From Anoplopoma fimbria (lineage: Eukaryota > Chordata > Actinopteri > Perciformes > Anoplopomatidae): a DNA stretch of 64,000 nt. Positions 49,028 to 63,119 of the stretch are shown here, piece after piece (positions within the stretch are counted from its first letter, which is position 1; each line of letters begins with the position of its first letter). The position numbers and the translations under genes were made by a program. The stretch is from assembly GCF_027596085.1 (NCBI RefSeq), contig NC_072470.1, forward strand, positions 4,543,297 through 4,607,296, in the 5' to 3' direction. The notes beneath the pieces are model-generated. The model was not told the DNA's origin. It saw only the letters and a program-made list of their open reading frames with translations, and made no database searches.

Positions 49028-52000
49028 TTTTTTGAACAGTTTATTTGGAAGAGGGAAAACCAGTCTTGTTTCCCCTCTGGATGCCATGGCATAGTCAGAA
49101 CCAGTGTTTTAGTCATGGTGACGCCACAGAGGAGCAGTGATTGACATTGGTTGGTGCTGTGTTCCTGTTGATCAGACTGCATGGGGTTTTCATGTGCCCT
49201 CTGTCTGCTCCCTGAACCCTAAAATCCAGCTCTCTGCTTTTGGTTAGGCAGGAATGTTCGCTCGCCTTCGCTTTGTCCAGATCCTTTTGCCCAAAAAGCT
49301 CTCCAACCCCCTCCCCGTCTCCTCCTGGAGCCCAGTGACTCCTGAAGCAGAAAAGCCATTAAATCAGTTGAGCTGGGTTTAGCCCACATGAGCAAATAAG
49401 CTACTGTTTGAAAGCTGTTTTTGGAAAGGCTGGCATTGCACCAAAGTGTTTGCATTTACTCCACCTAGTAAACCAGTTTGTCCGAGTCAAATAGATTGTT
49501 TGGTGAGAGTTTGGTTTCCCCTTGTCTTTATTTAGAGAGGAGGGTGGCAGTGAAGGCATTTTACAGAGTGTTAACAACGGGTGCTGTAAACGTCTCGGCT
49601 GAGGACATTTGGTCCGTCTACTGAGGAGCCAGAGAGGAGCCTTTCACCTTTTCTGTTCCTAACCCTTCATATGGGCCCTTAGCAGGAACTAAACTCACCG
49701 TTGGAGCGGTCACACCTGCTGTACAGAGTTTATATCACAAAGAATGTAAAGTCCACTTTGACCAATTGGTGGTGCAAAGCCAGAGGCTGAACTTACAGAA
49801 ACTTTTTGTCCCTCCTGCTATGACTCTTTAAGCTCTTGACAGAAGGACACTACAGAAATATACCAGCCAGGCTGTGATGTTTGTGACGGATCATGTAACA
49901 CACATTAAAGTTGCTTTTTGTAGTAGATTCATTTTGTCCTTGATGAAAGTGCAGTGGAAGAAATATACATAAGAGTATTTAAAACATAAAAAAAGATGGA
50001 AATGTGTTGACACGGTTTTAAAAATACCGTCACTGTGGACATTTAACGGACTTAATTGGAGCTTTGTGGAGAACATGAAGCAGTCTTGGATATCAGATCA
50101 AATACGGCTTCTCTCACCTCTGTTTGGAAGGGCAAGTCATATCTAGCAAGTGTAGATTTTCCAGGTGACTGAAGTGTGTTTAATGAGTTTGTTTTAAGTT
50201 TGATTAAAAACTGGCACAGAGCTAGAACCCCTCAGAGGTCACATTCAAACGTCAGCCCTTAGCTCCCCGTTTTGGCAGTTCAGCATGTGTTTTGATTATA
50301 CTGATGAATCCACGGCAGTCTGACCACGAATGGTCGTCTAATATGACTGGTTAATTTCTCAAAAGATGCTTTTGGTCAGCGTGCAGTATTTTCAGAACGG
50401 GGTCGTGTCCTCAAAAGCGCAGTTTGTACCGGAGCTGGCTGAATATCAGATCACAAAAAGAGTTTCTGAGGAGGAAACCAAACACAGTGGTAACAGGGAC
50501 AGATGATGTTTAAAGGGACAATCTGCCGCTTTTGGATTGAAGCACTTTTTATCTGTTGGAAACAAAACATTTATTTATTTATTTAACCAAGTACTGACGT
50601 GTTCATTTCTATGTGTAATGTTTACTACCTCTCATACTGAAACACCAAGACCATGGCGGTGGGGTTTGTAATTATACAGTGGGTAGAACAGATGTCCCCT
50701 CGCAGCTGTACTCGTTCCCATCTCGGACTTTATTTCAGGGTCACAAAGTTGTCTCTCTTCTCAAACAATTAACCGTTCCCACCACCAAGAGTCAGCAGTT
50801 TTTTAAGATCATGATTTGATCTCCCATTAGCCATTTTCAAACCTCTTTGAATGTGATTTAGTGAGGAACCTTCTCTGACTTACTTTTAGATCTGAGAAGT
50901 GTTTCAAGGCCTATAATTTTCCCCAGTCTGGAATCTGAATCCAACCAACTTCCAACATGTTTTCATAGCTCTGGTGTAGCTGGAGAGTATTTTTAACATG
51001 AAGGATCTGTTTTTGGTCGAAATATTTCTGGTTCAGGCTCAGGCAAGTCAGCCTCACCATGTCTAAGCATCTGAAGGTGCCAAATCAAAGAAAGGTTTTG
51101 GATCGGAATGGATGAGTAACCTGGCGAGTGAGGGCCTGAGTATTGTGCACTAATCTGAGGAGACATGCCTACAGATGCTTGTGATGGCCACAGCCTTGTC
51201 CTGTTCCAATGACTCATGAAATGCTGGTTATTTTCTTAACTACACCCTGTTTTCTGAAAGAAGAGAACAGAAGGTAGGTTCAAGGAGTTCGTTTAGCTCT
51301 TTTTGTTTTTTGTTTTTTGTTGGTGTCTTTAAAAATAAACTTATGGTGGAGTTCATATCAGTTGAAATGTCCAGATATTTAACCAAACGGATACTGGATA
51401 CGTTTTGAAGTTGCGTGTGGTATAAAAAAACTAAAAATATTTGTATCTTGTAAAGTTATCAAACTACAATACAAGATCTGAAATGGTCTGAAAACATTTT
51501 TGTTTCCAATTAACCTGCAGAACTTCGTAAATCAAGCTTTTCCTGCAAATCACCAGTTATCCCCTTTTTTAAAGGACCAATCACAATGTTTACTGACCTG
51601 AAAAAGCACCTGCTCAGTTCTTTTCTTTATGTCTCGGCCATGTTTAAGCATCAAACTGTGCTTTTGATAAAGAATTTAAAGGGATAACCTCGTGGCAGGA
51701 AATAAATTCCTATCCTCATGCACTGCTTTAGTATCATAATTCCTGCAGTCCAAAGCCACAGCAGGTCTCCTCACGGCTAGCTGCAACTTGCCAGCCAACG
51801 CTTTGATGTTTGATTAAGCAGCTCAGTCTGAGCAGGTCGGGATGCTGTAAGAATGCAGGTTTTCCGAACCGCTACCAGGCCCAACAGGACTGATTATTAG
51901 TTTGTTGTTTTGCGTTTCCGCACAGATACCTGCATGTCTGAGAGATCTGTGTCTGATTACAACTAAGCATGTGGCTGTGCTTATTTCTTAGCCCTGTGGT

Positions 52001-52176
52001 TGAGGTTTACCTAGCACGGCTGTATTTGCACTTGCATGCTTTAATCATTGTGTTGATGTGTAAACCTCCTGCATGTGTACGCCTCCTATTAATCCAGGGA
52101 AGATTATTTGAGTAAGGTCTCTGGGATTTTAAAAGTAATTGACTAAAGACATATTTTCATTGTAGAATACCCAGTT

Positions 52177-52418
52177 GATTATTTTCTTGATTAATCATCG
52201 TCAGAAAATAGTGATTCATTATTTCTCATAGTCCTAGGCAATGTCTTGTTTTGTCAAGCCAGCAGTCCAAATATAGATATGCAGTTTAACATCACATGAA
52301 ACAAATATTCACATTTGAGAGGGTGGAAATGGTGGATTAAAGAAATGACCAACAAATGTATCAAAATAGTTGCCAGAAATTTGATGAAAACAATCATTTG
52401 TTCCAACTTTATCAATAT
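52177..52418. repeat. Direct-repeat element, copy B
   Basis: Same orientation as copy A, 3.4 kb away, and ending about 245 bp before the connexin start codon. Relative to A it lacks short pieces (ATC near the left, TTCCGAATG, and about 13 bp after ACATGAAAC). Confidence 0.85.
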
Positions 52419-52641
52419 GTGGCCGTATGAACTGACTAAATGCTGCTTATTGTTGCTTTTCTGGTTCAGTTTATTCTAGTTTGCGCAGTGGAAGTAAAAA
52501 CTTTTTGTTTGTTATACAATATTAAGTCACTGCATTCGTGTCTCATTGAAATTAGGGAAATAAAACACAAGTGAAAGTATTTAATTGCTCCTGACATCAG
52601 TGTTCTGTTATTTCTCTTGTTTTCATCCAGAGCTCGTTTAG

Positions 52642-54505
<1,864 letters not shown>

Positions 54506-56185
54506 GCGTGCTTACTGCCTCAAACGTCTGTTCTTCCATTCCTACTGGCCTTACACATTGGGGGTGCACATTTGGGAGTGCAGTCAGACCACTGAGGGAG
54601 ACCAAAGCATGTGTGCGTGTGCGTGTGTGTGTGTTTGTGTGTGTGTGGATGAGAGAAATGTGCCTTTCAGTATTAGAGGTGAGTCAGAAAAGAAAGAGAA
54701 ATGCTGACAGAGCTGTATTGTGACAAATGGTTCATCTCCAGGACTCTAAACTTGAAAGCCTGCCATATCTCGAGTTTCTGCTTGCTGACCAACGTCCAAA
54801 CCTTGACTGTGCCTTCAGCTAAAAACATTGTCTACACCCTGTTCTTCCGCCCCCTCTGTGTTTTTGTGGCCCTTCAACAATCTTTGTCCATTTTAGACCT
54901 TGTAAGGAATATCGAAAGCTTAAAGCTCCTCTGGCCAAGTGTACTTTTGTTGTCCTCTTCAAAAGCGAGGCTCTCTGTTTATAAAACGTTGGCGTATGTT
55001 AACGCCTCACTTCGTCGAGGCTTGTCGGCCTCAGAGAGAATCTCAAACAACGCAGCCTTTGGTAATGTCTTTTCTGGAGCGTGTGCAGCGGCGTTTTCTT
55101 TGAAACGAGGGCGGCTTAACCTGCACTAGATGAGTCATGTTTAATTTAAACAGAGTTGATGTTGGGGATTATTGGTGTTTTATTATCCACAAGCCACACC
55201 ATTTCAGAAATATTTGACAGAATTTTGAAGCCTGTATATTTGCTCTAAACGGCCAAAATGTTTACCTGGGAAATGCTTGAATTCTTTATCGACAGGAAAT
55301 GTTCCAAGGTATTTCCAAGAATCATTTTTTTGGACAATCAATTCATTTAAAGCACTCCATCTATTTTACCAGTACCTGTTTTATAATTTCTTGTCCAAAG
55401 CTCCAGAATATTTACCTTTTTTTCTTTTTTTTTTGTTTGTTTAGAAGCAAGTGGTGGCTCCACTTATGCGACCGATTTCACACAACTTTTGAAAAGTAGG
55501 CTCTTGGATGGCAGTATATATCTTCCCTAAATGATGTGCTATAAAAATGATTCATCTCAATGTTTATCTTTGCAGAAATTGAAAGAATGATTTCACATTT
55601 TGGGGTTTTTTTCGCGAACCGGCTGGAAACATCTGTCTTCTGCACTACAGTCAACAGTGAAATTCCATCCTTGTCTTTTGAAATTTACATTCTTCTTCGG
55701 TGAGACATATTTTCCGTCCTTGACATGCACCGCTAGCCCTCCGTTGTGCTGAAACATGGACGCTTTCATGTATCCTGGAAAAAAACACAACCCAGCTGAG
55801 GAAAGGATGACAGTTGGCTGCTGACGCACAGCTTGGTGCCATGTAAACACATATAATCTTCAATTCATCATGAGGCTTTTGATCAATAGCTTTCAGTGTT
55901 CATACAGAGTTCACACTTTCTCATAGCCTGTCAGTACATCTTATGATCTTTGGCTGAAATTATTGGAACTACATTGCCAAAGAGTGGTTTCATGCTGTAT
56001 TTTTGTAATCATCTCACTTCCAGTTTTGCTACTTGTGGCAAGGTACGACATTCCATTTTGAATATGATATTTCGTCAGTGGTTAATACATTTTTTTTTTT
56101 TTTCTATTGTACGTTTTGTAGTTTTTGTAACTGTAGAGATTATTTTGTCTTCAGAGTAAATAAATATATTTGAACGTTACGCTTC
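54506..56185 (+). other. Connexin 3'UTR
   Basis: Non-coding sequence after the connexin stop, to AATAAA at 56159-56164. It contains GT-rich 54616-54648 and T-runs. Frames inside lack domain signals. Confidence 0.5.
56159..56164 (+). promoter_or_regulatory. Candidate poly(A) signal of the connexin gene
   Basis: AATAAA on the + strand, about 100 bp from the opposing candidate signal of inha. Confidence 0.5.
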
Positions 56186-56239
56186 GGACTCGACTCTTTC
56201 TGTGGTAAAGTTTCTGAGCATATATTTTTGGTGTAAATG

Positions 56240-56843
56240 GGATGAAAGATATTAAACATCAAATTTATTTTTTGTATTTACAGATCACAATAGAGTTCAA
56301 TGTTTAAATCAACTATTTAATAGCATACATCACTTAACAGAAGCCAGAGTGTATGTGAAGGTACTGATGTGAACTGTAACAGTGTGAAAGTAGACATAGA
56401 CTGCCCTCTAAAGGACAGAATCACAACACCAAGGAAAAGCAATAAAATGCCGGCCTCACAGTAGTTTTACCTGCAGATTGTAGCTAAATAAAAATGACAA
56501 AACAAACTTTAATATTCTGTGATTAGTAAAAGCAGAGCTGTGAAGGGTTACATTTTCTAACATGCCTTCAGTCTTATCCAAAGTTTAATGTGCTCAGATT
56601 TTGAAATGCAATGAAGGTGAATGTGTAATTTCTGCCCATCTATCTTGATCATTAAAGCATTACATTTAAAACACATTTACCCTATTAATCAGGATTTCCT
56701 TGCTATGGACAGTTTTACTAAGACAAATTTTTTGGGTAGAAGGTAGCAGAAATTCCAAAACCTCAACAGAAATGTTTTGTGGAAAAGCTAAACAACAAAT
56801 GCCCTTTTGTTTGGGTGAACTGGCCCTTTTTAAGCTTTCAGGT
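56240..56843 (-). other. inha 3'UTR
   Basis: Region downstream of the inha stop on the - strand, ending just past the AATAAA complement at 56264-56269. Confidence 0.5.
56264..56269 (-). promoter_or_regulatory. Candidate poly(A) signal of inha
   Basis: Complement reads AATAAA, about 575 bp past the inha stop codon. Confidence 0.45.
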
Positions 56844-58750
56844 TCAGATACAAGTACACTCTTCAGGAATAAGGTTGGGTAAGGTCTCATACTTGAACGA
56901 GTACCCGCTGTCAGATGTTGTGGTGATCCTCAGGGACTTCATGGTCCCTGGGACCGGAGCGCAGCACTGGGTGATACCCAGCATGGTGGTGGTTCGATCC
57001 GAGGCCGAGCAGTTCCCGTGACAGTAGTGGAAAGTCAGCAGCTTTGGATGGACGATCCAGTTGCCCCAGCCCAGCTCCTCAAAGCTGATTTCGATCTCCG
57101 CCTTGATGCAGTCAATGTGCTGAGGTCTCTCCTGAGAGGGCCTCTGGAGCAGGTCCACAGCGGAAGGAGACCAGGGAATGGTTACTGGTGCACTGCGGGG
57201 TGAGCGGGCTGTACCACGAGGCTGAGCGTGGAGGTGAAGGAAGGGCGTCTTGTCTGGTTCGTTGGAGTGGCACTGACAGGCTGGACAGCGGACCTGGAGC
57301 AGAAAAGGGCCCTCGGCCACAGAGGTCAGCGGGTTTTGATCCAGGTCGTAGGTGGTCCATCCGTCTGAGCTCGCCTTCGGTGGAGCCTCCGCCGCCCGAA
57401 GAAGCTGCTGCTCTGAAGTTAGAATGAACAGCTGGGCGGAGGAGTTGGCCCCTTTGCCCGCGTAGAACCAGAAGTGGGCAGATGTGACCAGCGTCCCCAG
57501 GTTGTTCATGGAGGGCTGGAAGTAATAGGTGAAGTGGCTGTTGGTGGGTTCTCCTGGAGCTGAGTCCGACGTGGCACAGGAGGAGTCTGCCAAAGTGAGA
57601 TAAGAAAGCAGTCAGAGAAGCGTATCGCTCTGTTACAGGGGGATTTCAGGCTTCAGCCTTATTGTCCTGCTGTTGTCTAGAAGAGGCTTTGGTGTCTACA
57701 GACTCTCAGATCGACACACTTCTTTACACACAAACAAGAAGTGATACCGTGAGAATAACTTAACTGTGACATCACTGTTGGCGTTGTTACAGGTGCAACA
57801 AAACACACTTCATGACCACGTCCAATCAGAGGTGAAACAGACTTTAAAACTTTGAACACAGCTTTTTAGTCTGGTTTGACTCTTCTAAACTGCTGTAATC
57901 TACATACATGGTCTTTGCAAAAAAAAAACTAATATACAGTGCAAGTATTTGGCTTTATTTGTATCAGCGGCATGACTATAGTGAGTCTACTTTTGTATGA
58001 AAATGTATTATGTCAACATTAAGATAAGCAAAGACTCTATGGAATTGATATAGTTCAGGCATTGTAGTTTTAAAGAAGGAACAGAAATCTTTATGCAATC
58101 ACTTAGTTCCCTTTTAGTCTATTCTTTTGCTCAAACACCCCATAGAACAAAAACGATTTATTCTTACATTATAAGGCCAGTTATGTTGTGCGGATGTGAG
58201 AAAAAATCTGATAAAAAACAATGCTACCTTTGGAAAGTAATTGTCCGTTATACAATGGGTATGTATAAGTTCACTCCTTAAAAGATAAGACTCATTCCCA
58301 GAAAACAAAATAATGGACAAAAACAGGACAAAAAACACACTTTCTCCTTTGAATAAAGTATCCAAAATGATTTGGAGTGAAACAGCAAAGAGTATTTAAG
58401 GCGTTATTAGGGTAAAAGAAAAAAAGAAAAAAGCAGCAAAGCTTCTCACCAGAACTGGGGAAGAGAATGATTTGAGATGTTTCCTGGGTTGGAATGGTTT
58501 GATGGTTGACCCACGCTGTCCTGCTGGTCCTGGGGCCTCTCCGGGGCGCATGCCTTGCTTCTGGCTGTGCCATGTCCCTATCAGGACCCTGTGCTGGGGT
58601 CAGCGGAGGCTCCTCCAGCCCGAGGCCCTCCAGGACCCGCTCTCTGAACCAGGACAACACCGCCTCCCGGGACAGGTCCTCTCCCCTGCAGGCTTGTGTC
58701 ATAATGTGCATCCACAGAGGGCCCAGGACGAAGAGAGCACAGAACACCAT
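56844..58750 (-). CDS. inha: Inhibin alpha subunit, complete, two exons
   Basis: Exon 1 is 58750-58450 and exon 2 is 57586-56844 (stop TGA, complement of 56844-56846), 347 aa in phase. It is a secreted TGF-beta-superfamily subunit that pairs with activin beta chains to make inhibin, which restrains pituitary FSH. Exon 1 encodes a signal peptide (MVFCALFVLGPLWMH) and the start of the pro-region. Exon 2 has the rest of the pro-region and the mature domain. A minimal furin-type site RSPR precedes SAPVTIPWSP, which matches the mammalian alpha-chain start STPLMSWPWSP in layout. The mature part is 116 aa with seven cysteines (IDC, HYC, GNC, QCC, EEC, TC) and the markers FEELGWGNWIVHP and SGYSFKYETLPNL. 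The loop between HGNC and QCC is about half the mammalian length. The two-exon structure is that of INHA. Confidence 0.95.
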
Positions 58751-58800
58751 GGCTGTTTACCAGGTGTAACAACAAAAAAGGAAGTCTGGCGATTTTCCAG

Positions 58801-58807
58801 TGACGCA
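58801..58807 (-). promoter_or_regulatory. CRE-like element upstream of inha
   Basis: The - strand reads TGCGTCA about 50 bp upstream of the ATG, with a TTTATAG just beyond. A variant CRE of this form drives cAMP/FSH-induced expression of the mammalian inhibin alpha gene. The element here is a sequence match only. Confidence 0.4.
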
Positions 58808-58829
58808 CGGCCTTTCTATAAAGATGGAG

Positions 58830-61800
58830 GTCCTATTAGCTCCAGAAAACTGATCCTCGTCTGTGTATTTTCTTATTCTCACATATATCTGTTTGGCTCT
58901 GCAGCTGTCTGAGTCTGAGTGAAGTCTGCAAGCAAAAGCATTTCGTTTCCAACACAGAATAGGAAGATAGCAAAACGTGGCCTTGACAGTTGGGTGTTGC
59001 ATGATCTGTTTCCGTGGCTGTTTCACAGATGTGTCTGCACATTTTATTGTCCTCTTTTGTGTCCCGTAGAATTGCATGGTGCATGGAATTATAAAGGTTT
59101 TTCACACTGTGTCAAGTGTTTCTAATTATGTGACGTTGACGTACATAATCCTGATCATATATTATCATCTGCAGTAGGCGTATAATAAATGTTTCACAGT
59201 AAAAAATAAAAAGCTCTATTTGAGTTAGTATCAGCTGTGTCAACTTCTCAAGTGCTGAAAACATTCATCTGTGACCTATATGGCAGATGTGTTAATTATG
59301 CAAACTTTGACTTCAGCATAACAGCCATATCTAACACCTGTTTTCCCACTAAACAAAAAGTCTTTGTCTACTGTAAGGGAAGCCTCTGTGGGCCACCTTT
59401 ATCTGACTGGCCTTGAATCCGTCTCAGAGAAATATTTCTTCACAAGGTGTGTTTCTGTACAAGAACATTTAATCAACTGGCCAAAGACCAGATGTTCACA
59501 GATGCTTTGTTTTAAAACGTTGCACTGTTGTCTTGGAGAATGTTTTATTTAATGAGGACTGTGCATCCCCTGATGCTTTATTGCTTTTATGTCTTTGACC
59601 TCATTGCTGTTCAATGTCATCAGTTTGTAATTGGGATCTATGTGTTTTGATTTCTGGCTGCAAACCATATTTCTTTTGAGATTAATTATAAGGTTAAATT
59701 TGAAACTAAAGACTGTGAGATGAGGTTGAAATCTCTGTAAAATCTAGAAAGTGGACCTAGAAATGACTATTTCCATGGTCAAGTTAGACCACTCAAGCTG
59801 TTTCATTGTTTAAAATACAAATTCAACTATGACAAAATATTTGGTGAAACTGCACTATGCCACAAAAAAGTAATGATAAGTCCTAATTTCATTTAAATTT
59901 ACTAAACTACTAAATTGTTCATGACATTTAAAGTGAGACTGTGTAACTCATCAATGTTACTGGCGACACCTGTGCTGTGTTGACCTGCAGGAGACAGAAG
60001 GTAACAACAGAGGCCTCGTGGGTGAGCTGTACACTTTGTTTACTTATAGTTTTGCTTTTGCGATGTTGAAATGTGTTTCTGTGACATGCTCACACTTAGT
60101 CTCACAGTAACAGAAGGAGAGAAGTGTCAGAAAAGTCAGCAACCTGAGTTATCTCTGTTATAAGAAAACTAAAGCCTCCCAATGAGCAAACAGCTGTATA
60201 TGATTGTTCAATCTTTACACAAATAATATATGTTGTATATAATAATAATATAATAGTTTCGGGGCCCTAACATTACTGCAGCTCCATACTTATTTATTGT
60301 CTTTAATTAGACTTTATTATTACACCTGAGTCTGAAATAGTCATCTAGCAGTTCACTGTGTTCACCAGAAGAGGGCGACAGAATACCACATCTCCAGATG
60401 TGTGCGTCATGACAGGACCCTGATCATGTTGAAGGGCAAAACACATCACAGACTAAATATTTCTTGTATTTTACCTACATTTTTGACTGAAATTGCATGT
60501 GCATCATTCAGCTTGATTTCTACTGTAACTCAACATGTACTTTTGTCCTTATAATTTGATGTATATAAGTTTGATTAACTAAATGGGAAAGAAAACTAAT
60601 TCCATATTGCAAATTATTTATAGCCTAATTCCTTCAGCATTTAATGTGGCTTTGCATTTTCTTGAAAAAAACCTTTATGTTGGAAAAATAACCTGATAGA
60701 AATATGTAGAGGGAAAGACGGGTCCTTTTCTGTGGTTCTAGGCTTATTTTGCAGCATGATGGGTAAATAGGTTGTAAATGTCATTTTTACATCCCTCATT
60801 AGGAATCACAGGAGAGAGAATCAATTAACAAAAACACAATTGTTAGTTTCACTCTTTTAATAATTCATTCCATATCATTATTTTTGTATGTGTTTGGATG
60901 AAACCAATGGATGAATAGGATGAGAACGATTATGAAGAACGATTTTTCATCATTTGCTTAGATGGCAAGCGCACATATACTGAAATAGTAAACATCCTGG
61001 AGGGTAAACACACAGCACAGTGCATACAATACAGAAATACAAATATTGATTGTTGCTTGAGGAGTTTTACTGTATGCACTGAATGACAGACAGGCACAAA
61101 TGTTCAATTTGGCAGTTTTGTTCAAGTTAATTCTCCCCAAAAAATGTCCCTATTCAAAATCCCAGTGAGTGATCATGTTTCTTTTTATTCATTTTTAGTA
61201 TCCTAAAAATGTTTTTGGTTGGCAGCTAAATGACCAGTGATGGAAAGCACATGTACTAGGCTTGCAATGTATTTTCTTATCAACAGCAGATCTCACGAAA
61301 AGTGAATAGGCCATCGATCAGTACTTTCTGACATCCACAAATAATCTGTTTTTGGGGAAAACAAGAACAAGAAAGAACAAGAATGTGTGTGAAAGATCTA
61401 TCCAGGATGTCACACTGAAGAAGGTTAAAGGTTAAGTTAAAGAAAGACATTAAAGTCTAAGTGAAAACGGGTAGATCTTTAGCCACTGTGAGAATCATTA
61501 AAAAGCAAAAGCAGCATGTGTAGACATTCAGTAGCTTGCGTAGCATAGAAGAACTAATTAATGTGAGGTTGATAATTCATTCTGCTAATGTAAGCTCCAG
61601 GTTTCTTTTTTACGAACCAATCTGAGACCTCAGGCGATGAGAAAAGAAGCCAATGCTGTGTCAAAAGTGATAAAAAAACTGCAGTTCTTCAAACAGCCAC
61701 TCGAGACTTTCTTCTAAAGCAAGTCAATCCACATAGAACCCCATGGGAAATGCCCAAAGTCTTCACAGCAGCCTGGTGCAAAAAGCAGTTTTGCCCTCTA

Positions 61801-62300
61801 TAGCTAATGTCACCATTCATGACAACTGTACGGGGGTACATTTTAATATATTTTTATTGATTTTCTTTTCAAATGTTTGCATAATATTGAAAAGGCTGCA
61901 TTAAATCTGAATTTAGGTCAAAGGGGACACACTTTTATTGCTATGTCTACGTTTAAGGATTTCATACGAGTGTTTTTACATTTGCAAGTTTATTATTGAT
62001 CATATTTATATACACCGTTATTACAGCATGGAGATTTATGTCACTAAAAAAAAAAAAAAAACGAGAATTCATAATAAAAGAAAATCGGAAACATGTACAA
62101 ATATAACAAATGCAAAATATATAGTTGTGAAAGAACTCTGCAAAAAAGCATTATAGTCTTTTGTGACTACTACATATATTGCATTGTATTGTTGTATCAC
62201 TGCCCTACAGTTGTATGAATCACTGTCCTGTCATTATTATTATTATTAGACTTTCTTTTTATAGCAACTCCAACTGTCACACACAGGCTATCTTTGCATG
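58830..62300. other. Intergenic region; nothing recognised
   Basis: About 3.5 kb of AT-rich sequence with no protein-like frame. There is an A-run at 62047-62060. It could contain promoter sequence for inha or for the next gene, but I see no specific element. Confidence 0.5.

Positions 62301-62302
<2 letters not shown>

Positions 62303-62388
<86 letters not shown>
62303..62388. repeat. (CA)n microsatellite
   Basis: About 42 CA units; first of a trio of CA/TG tracts (see 62518-62539 and 62569-62661). Confidence 0.98.
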
Positions 62389-62394
62389 CTTGTA

Positions 62395-62516
62395 CTTCTA
62401 TCTCTGTGAGGACACTCCCTGAGATAATGAATACCCTAACACCTTAACTAAACCATCACAACTAAATGCATGACCCTAACTTAAATCTGAACCTTGACCG
62501 GCCAGAATGTCCTCAC
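62395..62516. repeat. Small element with 9-bp inverted ends between microsatellites
   Basis: GTGAGGACA (62406-62414) and TGTCCTCAC (62508-62516) are perfect inverted copies. The interior has degenerate CCCTAAC phrases (ACCCTAACACC, GACCCTAACTT). Fish genomes carry a dispersed sequence of this type next to CA microsatellites. Confidence 0.55.
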
Positions 62517-62517
62517 T

Positions 62518-62539
62518 TACACACACACACACACACACA
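62518..62539. repeat. (CA)n microsatellite, short
   Basis: About 11 CA units directly after the 9-bp inverted end. Confidence 0.9.
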
Positions 62540-62567
62540 TTAGTTGATAACATTATCTAAAGGGAGC

Positions 62568-62568
<1 letters not shown>

Positions 62569-62661
<93 letters not shown>
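62569..62661. repeat. (TG)n microsatellite
   Basis: About 46 TG units, in inverted orientation to the (CA)n at 62303-62388, so the two tracts can pair. Confidence 0.98.
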
Positions 62662-62663
<2 letters not shown>

Positions 62664-63119
62664 GTCATACATGGCAGCCCAAGAAATGTGACCTATCTGT
62701 GGTGGTGCAGCTGTCACTCCCAACCTGAGGGAGTTGGAGGGTGAAGCAGTGAGATGGGGGAGAGAGAGAGAGAGAGACAGATAACATGAGCTGCTGTAAG
62801 TACTAAAAAAGCTCAAAAGGTTTGTAAAGTGTATTTTTTTACTCAAATGTACTCAAATGTAGTTACTAAAGAACCAGCAGAGCAGAAGGCCTGAGTGGGT
62901 GACATTTAGGGAAAAGGATGTCTCTCTGTGTCTCAGCAGCGTTCAGCGGTGGAGAAGCTGTTGAAAGGGACCATGGCAGCGGCTGTTAATGCTACATGAT
63001 CTGGAGCGGACTTACACCTTCAGCCTAAAGGACACGTAGAGACACTGGCTTTAGCAAAGGACGTGAGATGAAGTATTTTGCTCCATGGATCTTGTTACTT
63101 TAACTTGGACGTTGCGGGG

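Larger units (their letters stand above)
45036..52630. other. Intergenic region, stk11ip to connexin
   Basis: About 7.6 kb. It contains a GGA triplet run (47990-48020), a GT/GC run (48181-48212), a possible connexin 5'UTR exon (to 48342), and two copies of one ~250-bp element (48757-49027 and 52177-52418). Small open frames here have no protein signature. Confidence 0.5.

Noticed and set aside
62430..62480. Interstitial telomere-like CCCTAA phrases
   Set aside because: Only isolated, irregular units; better explained by the small dispersed element between the microsatellites.
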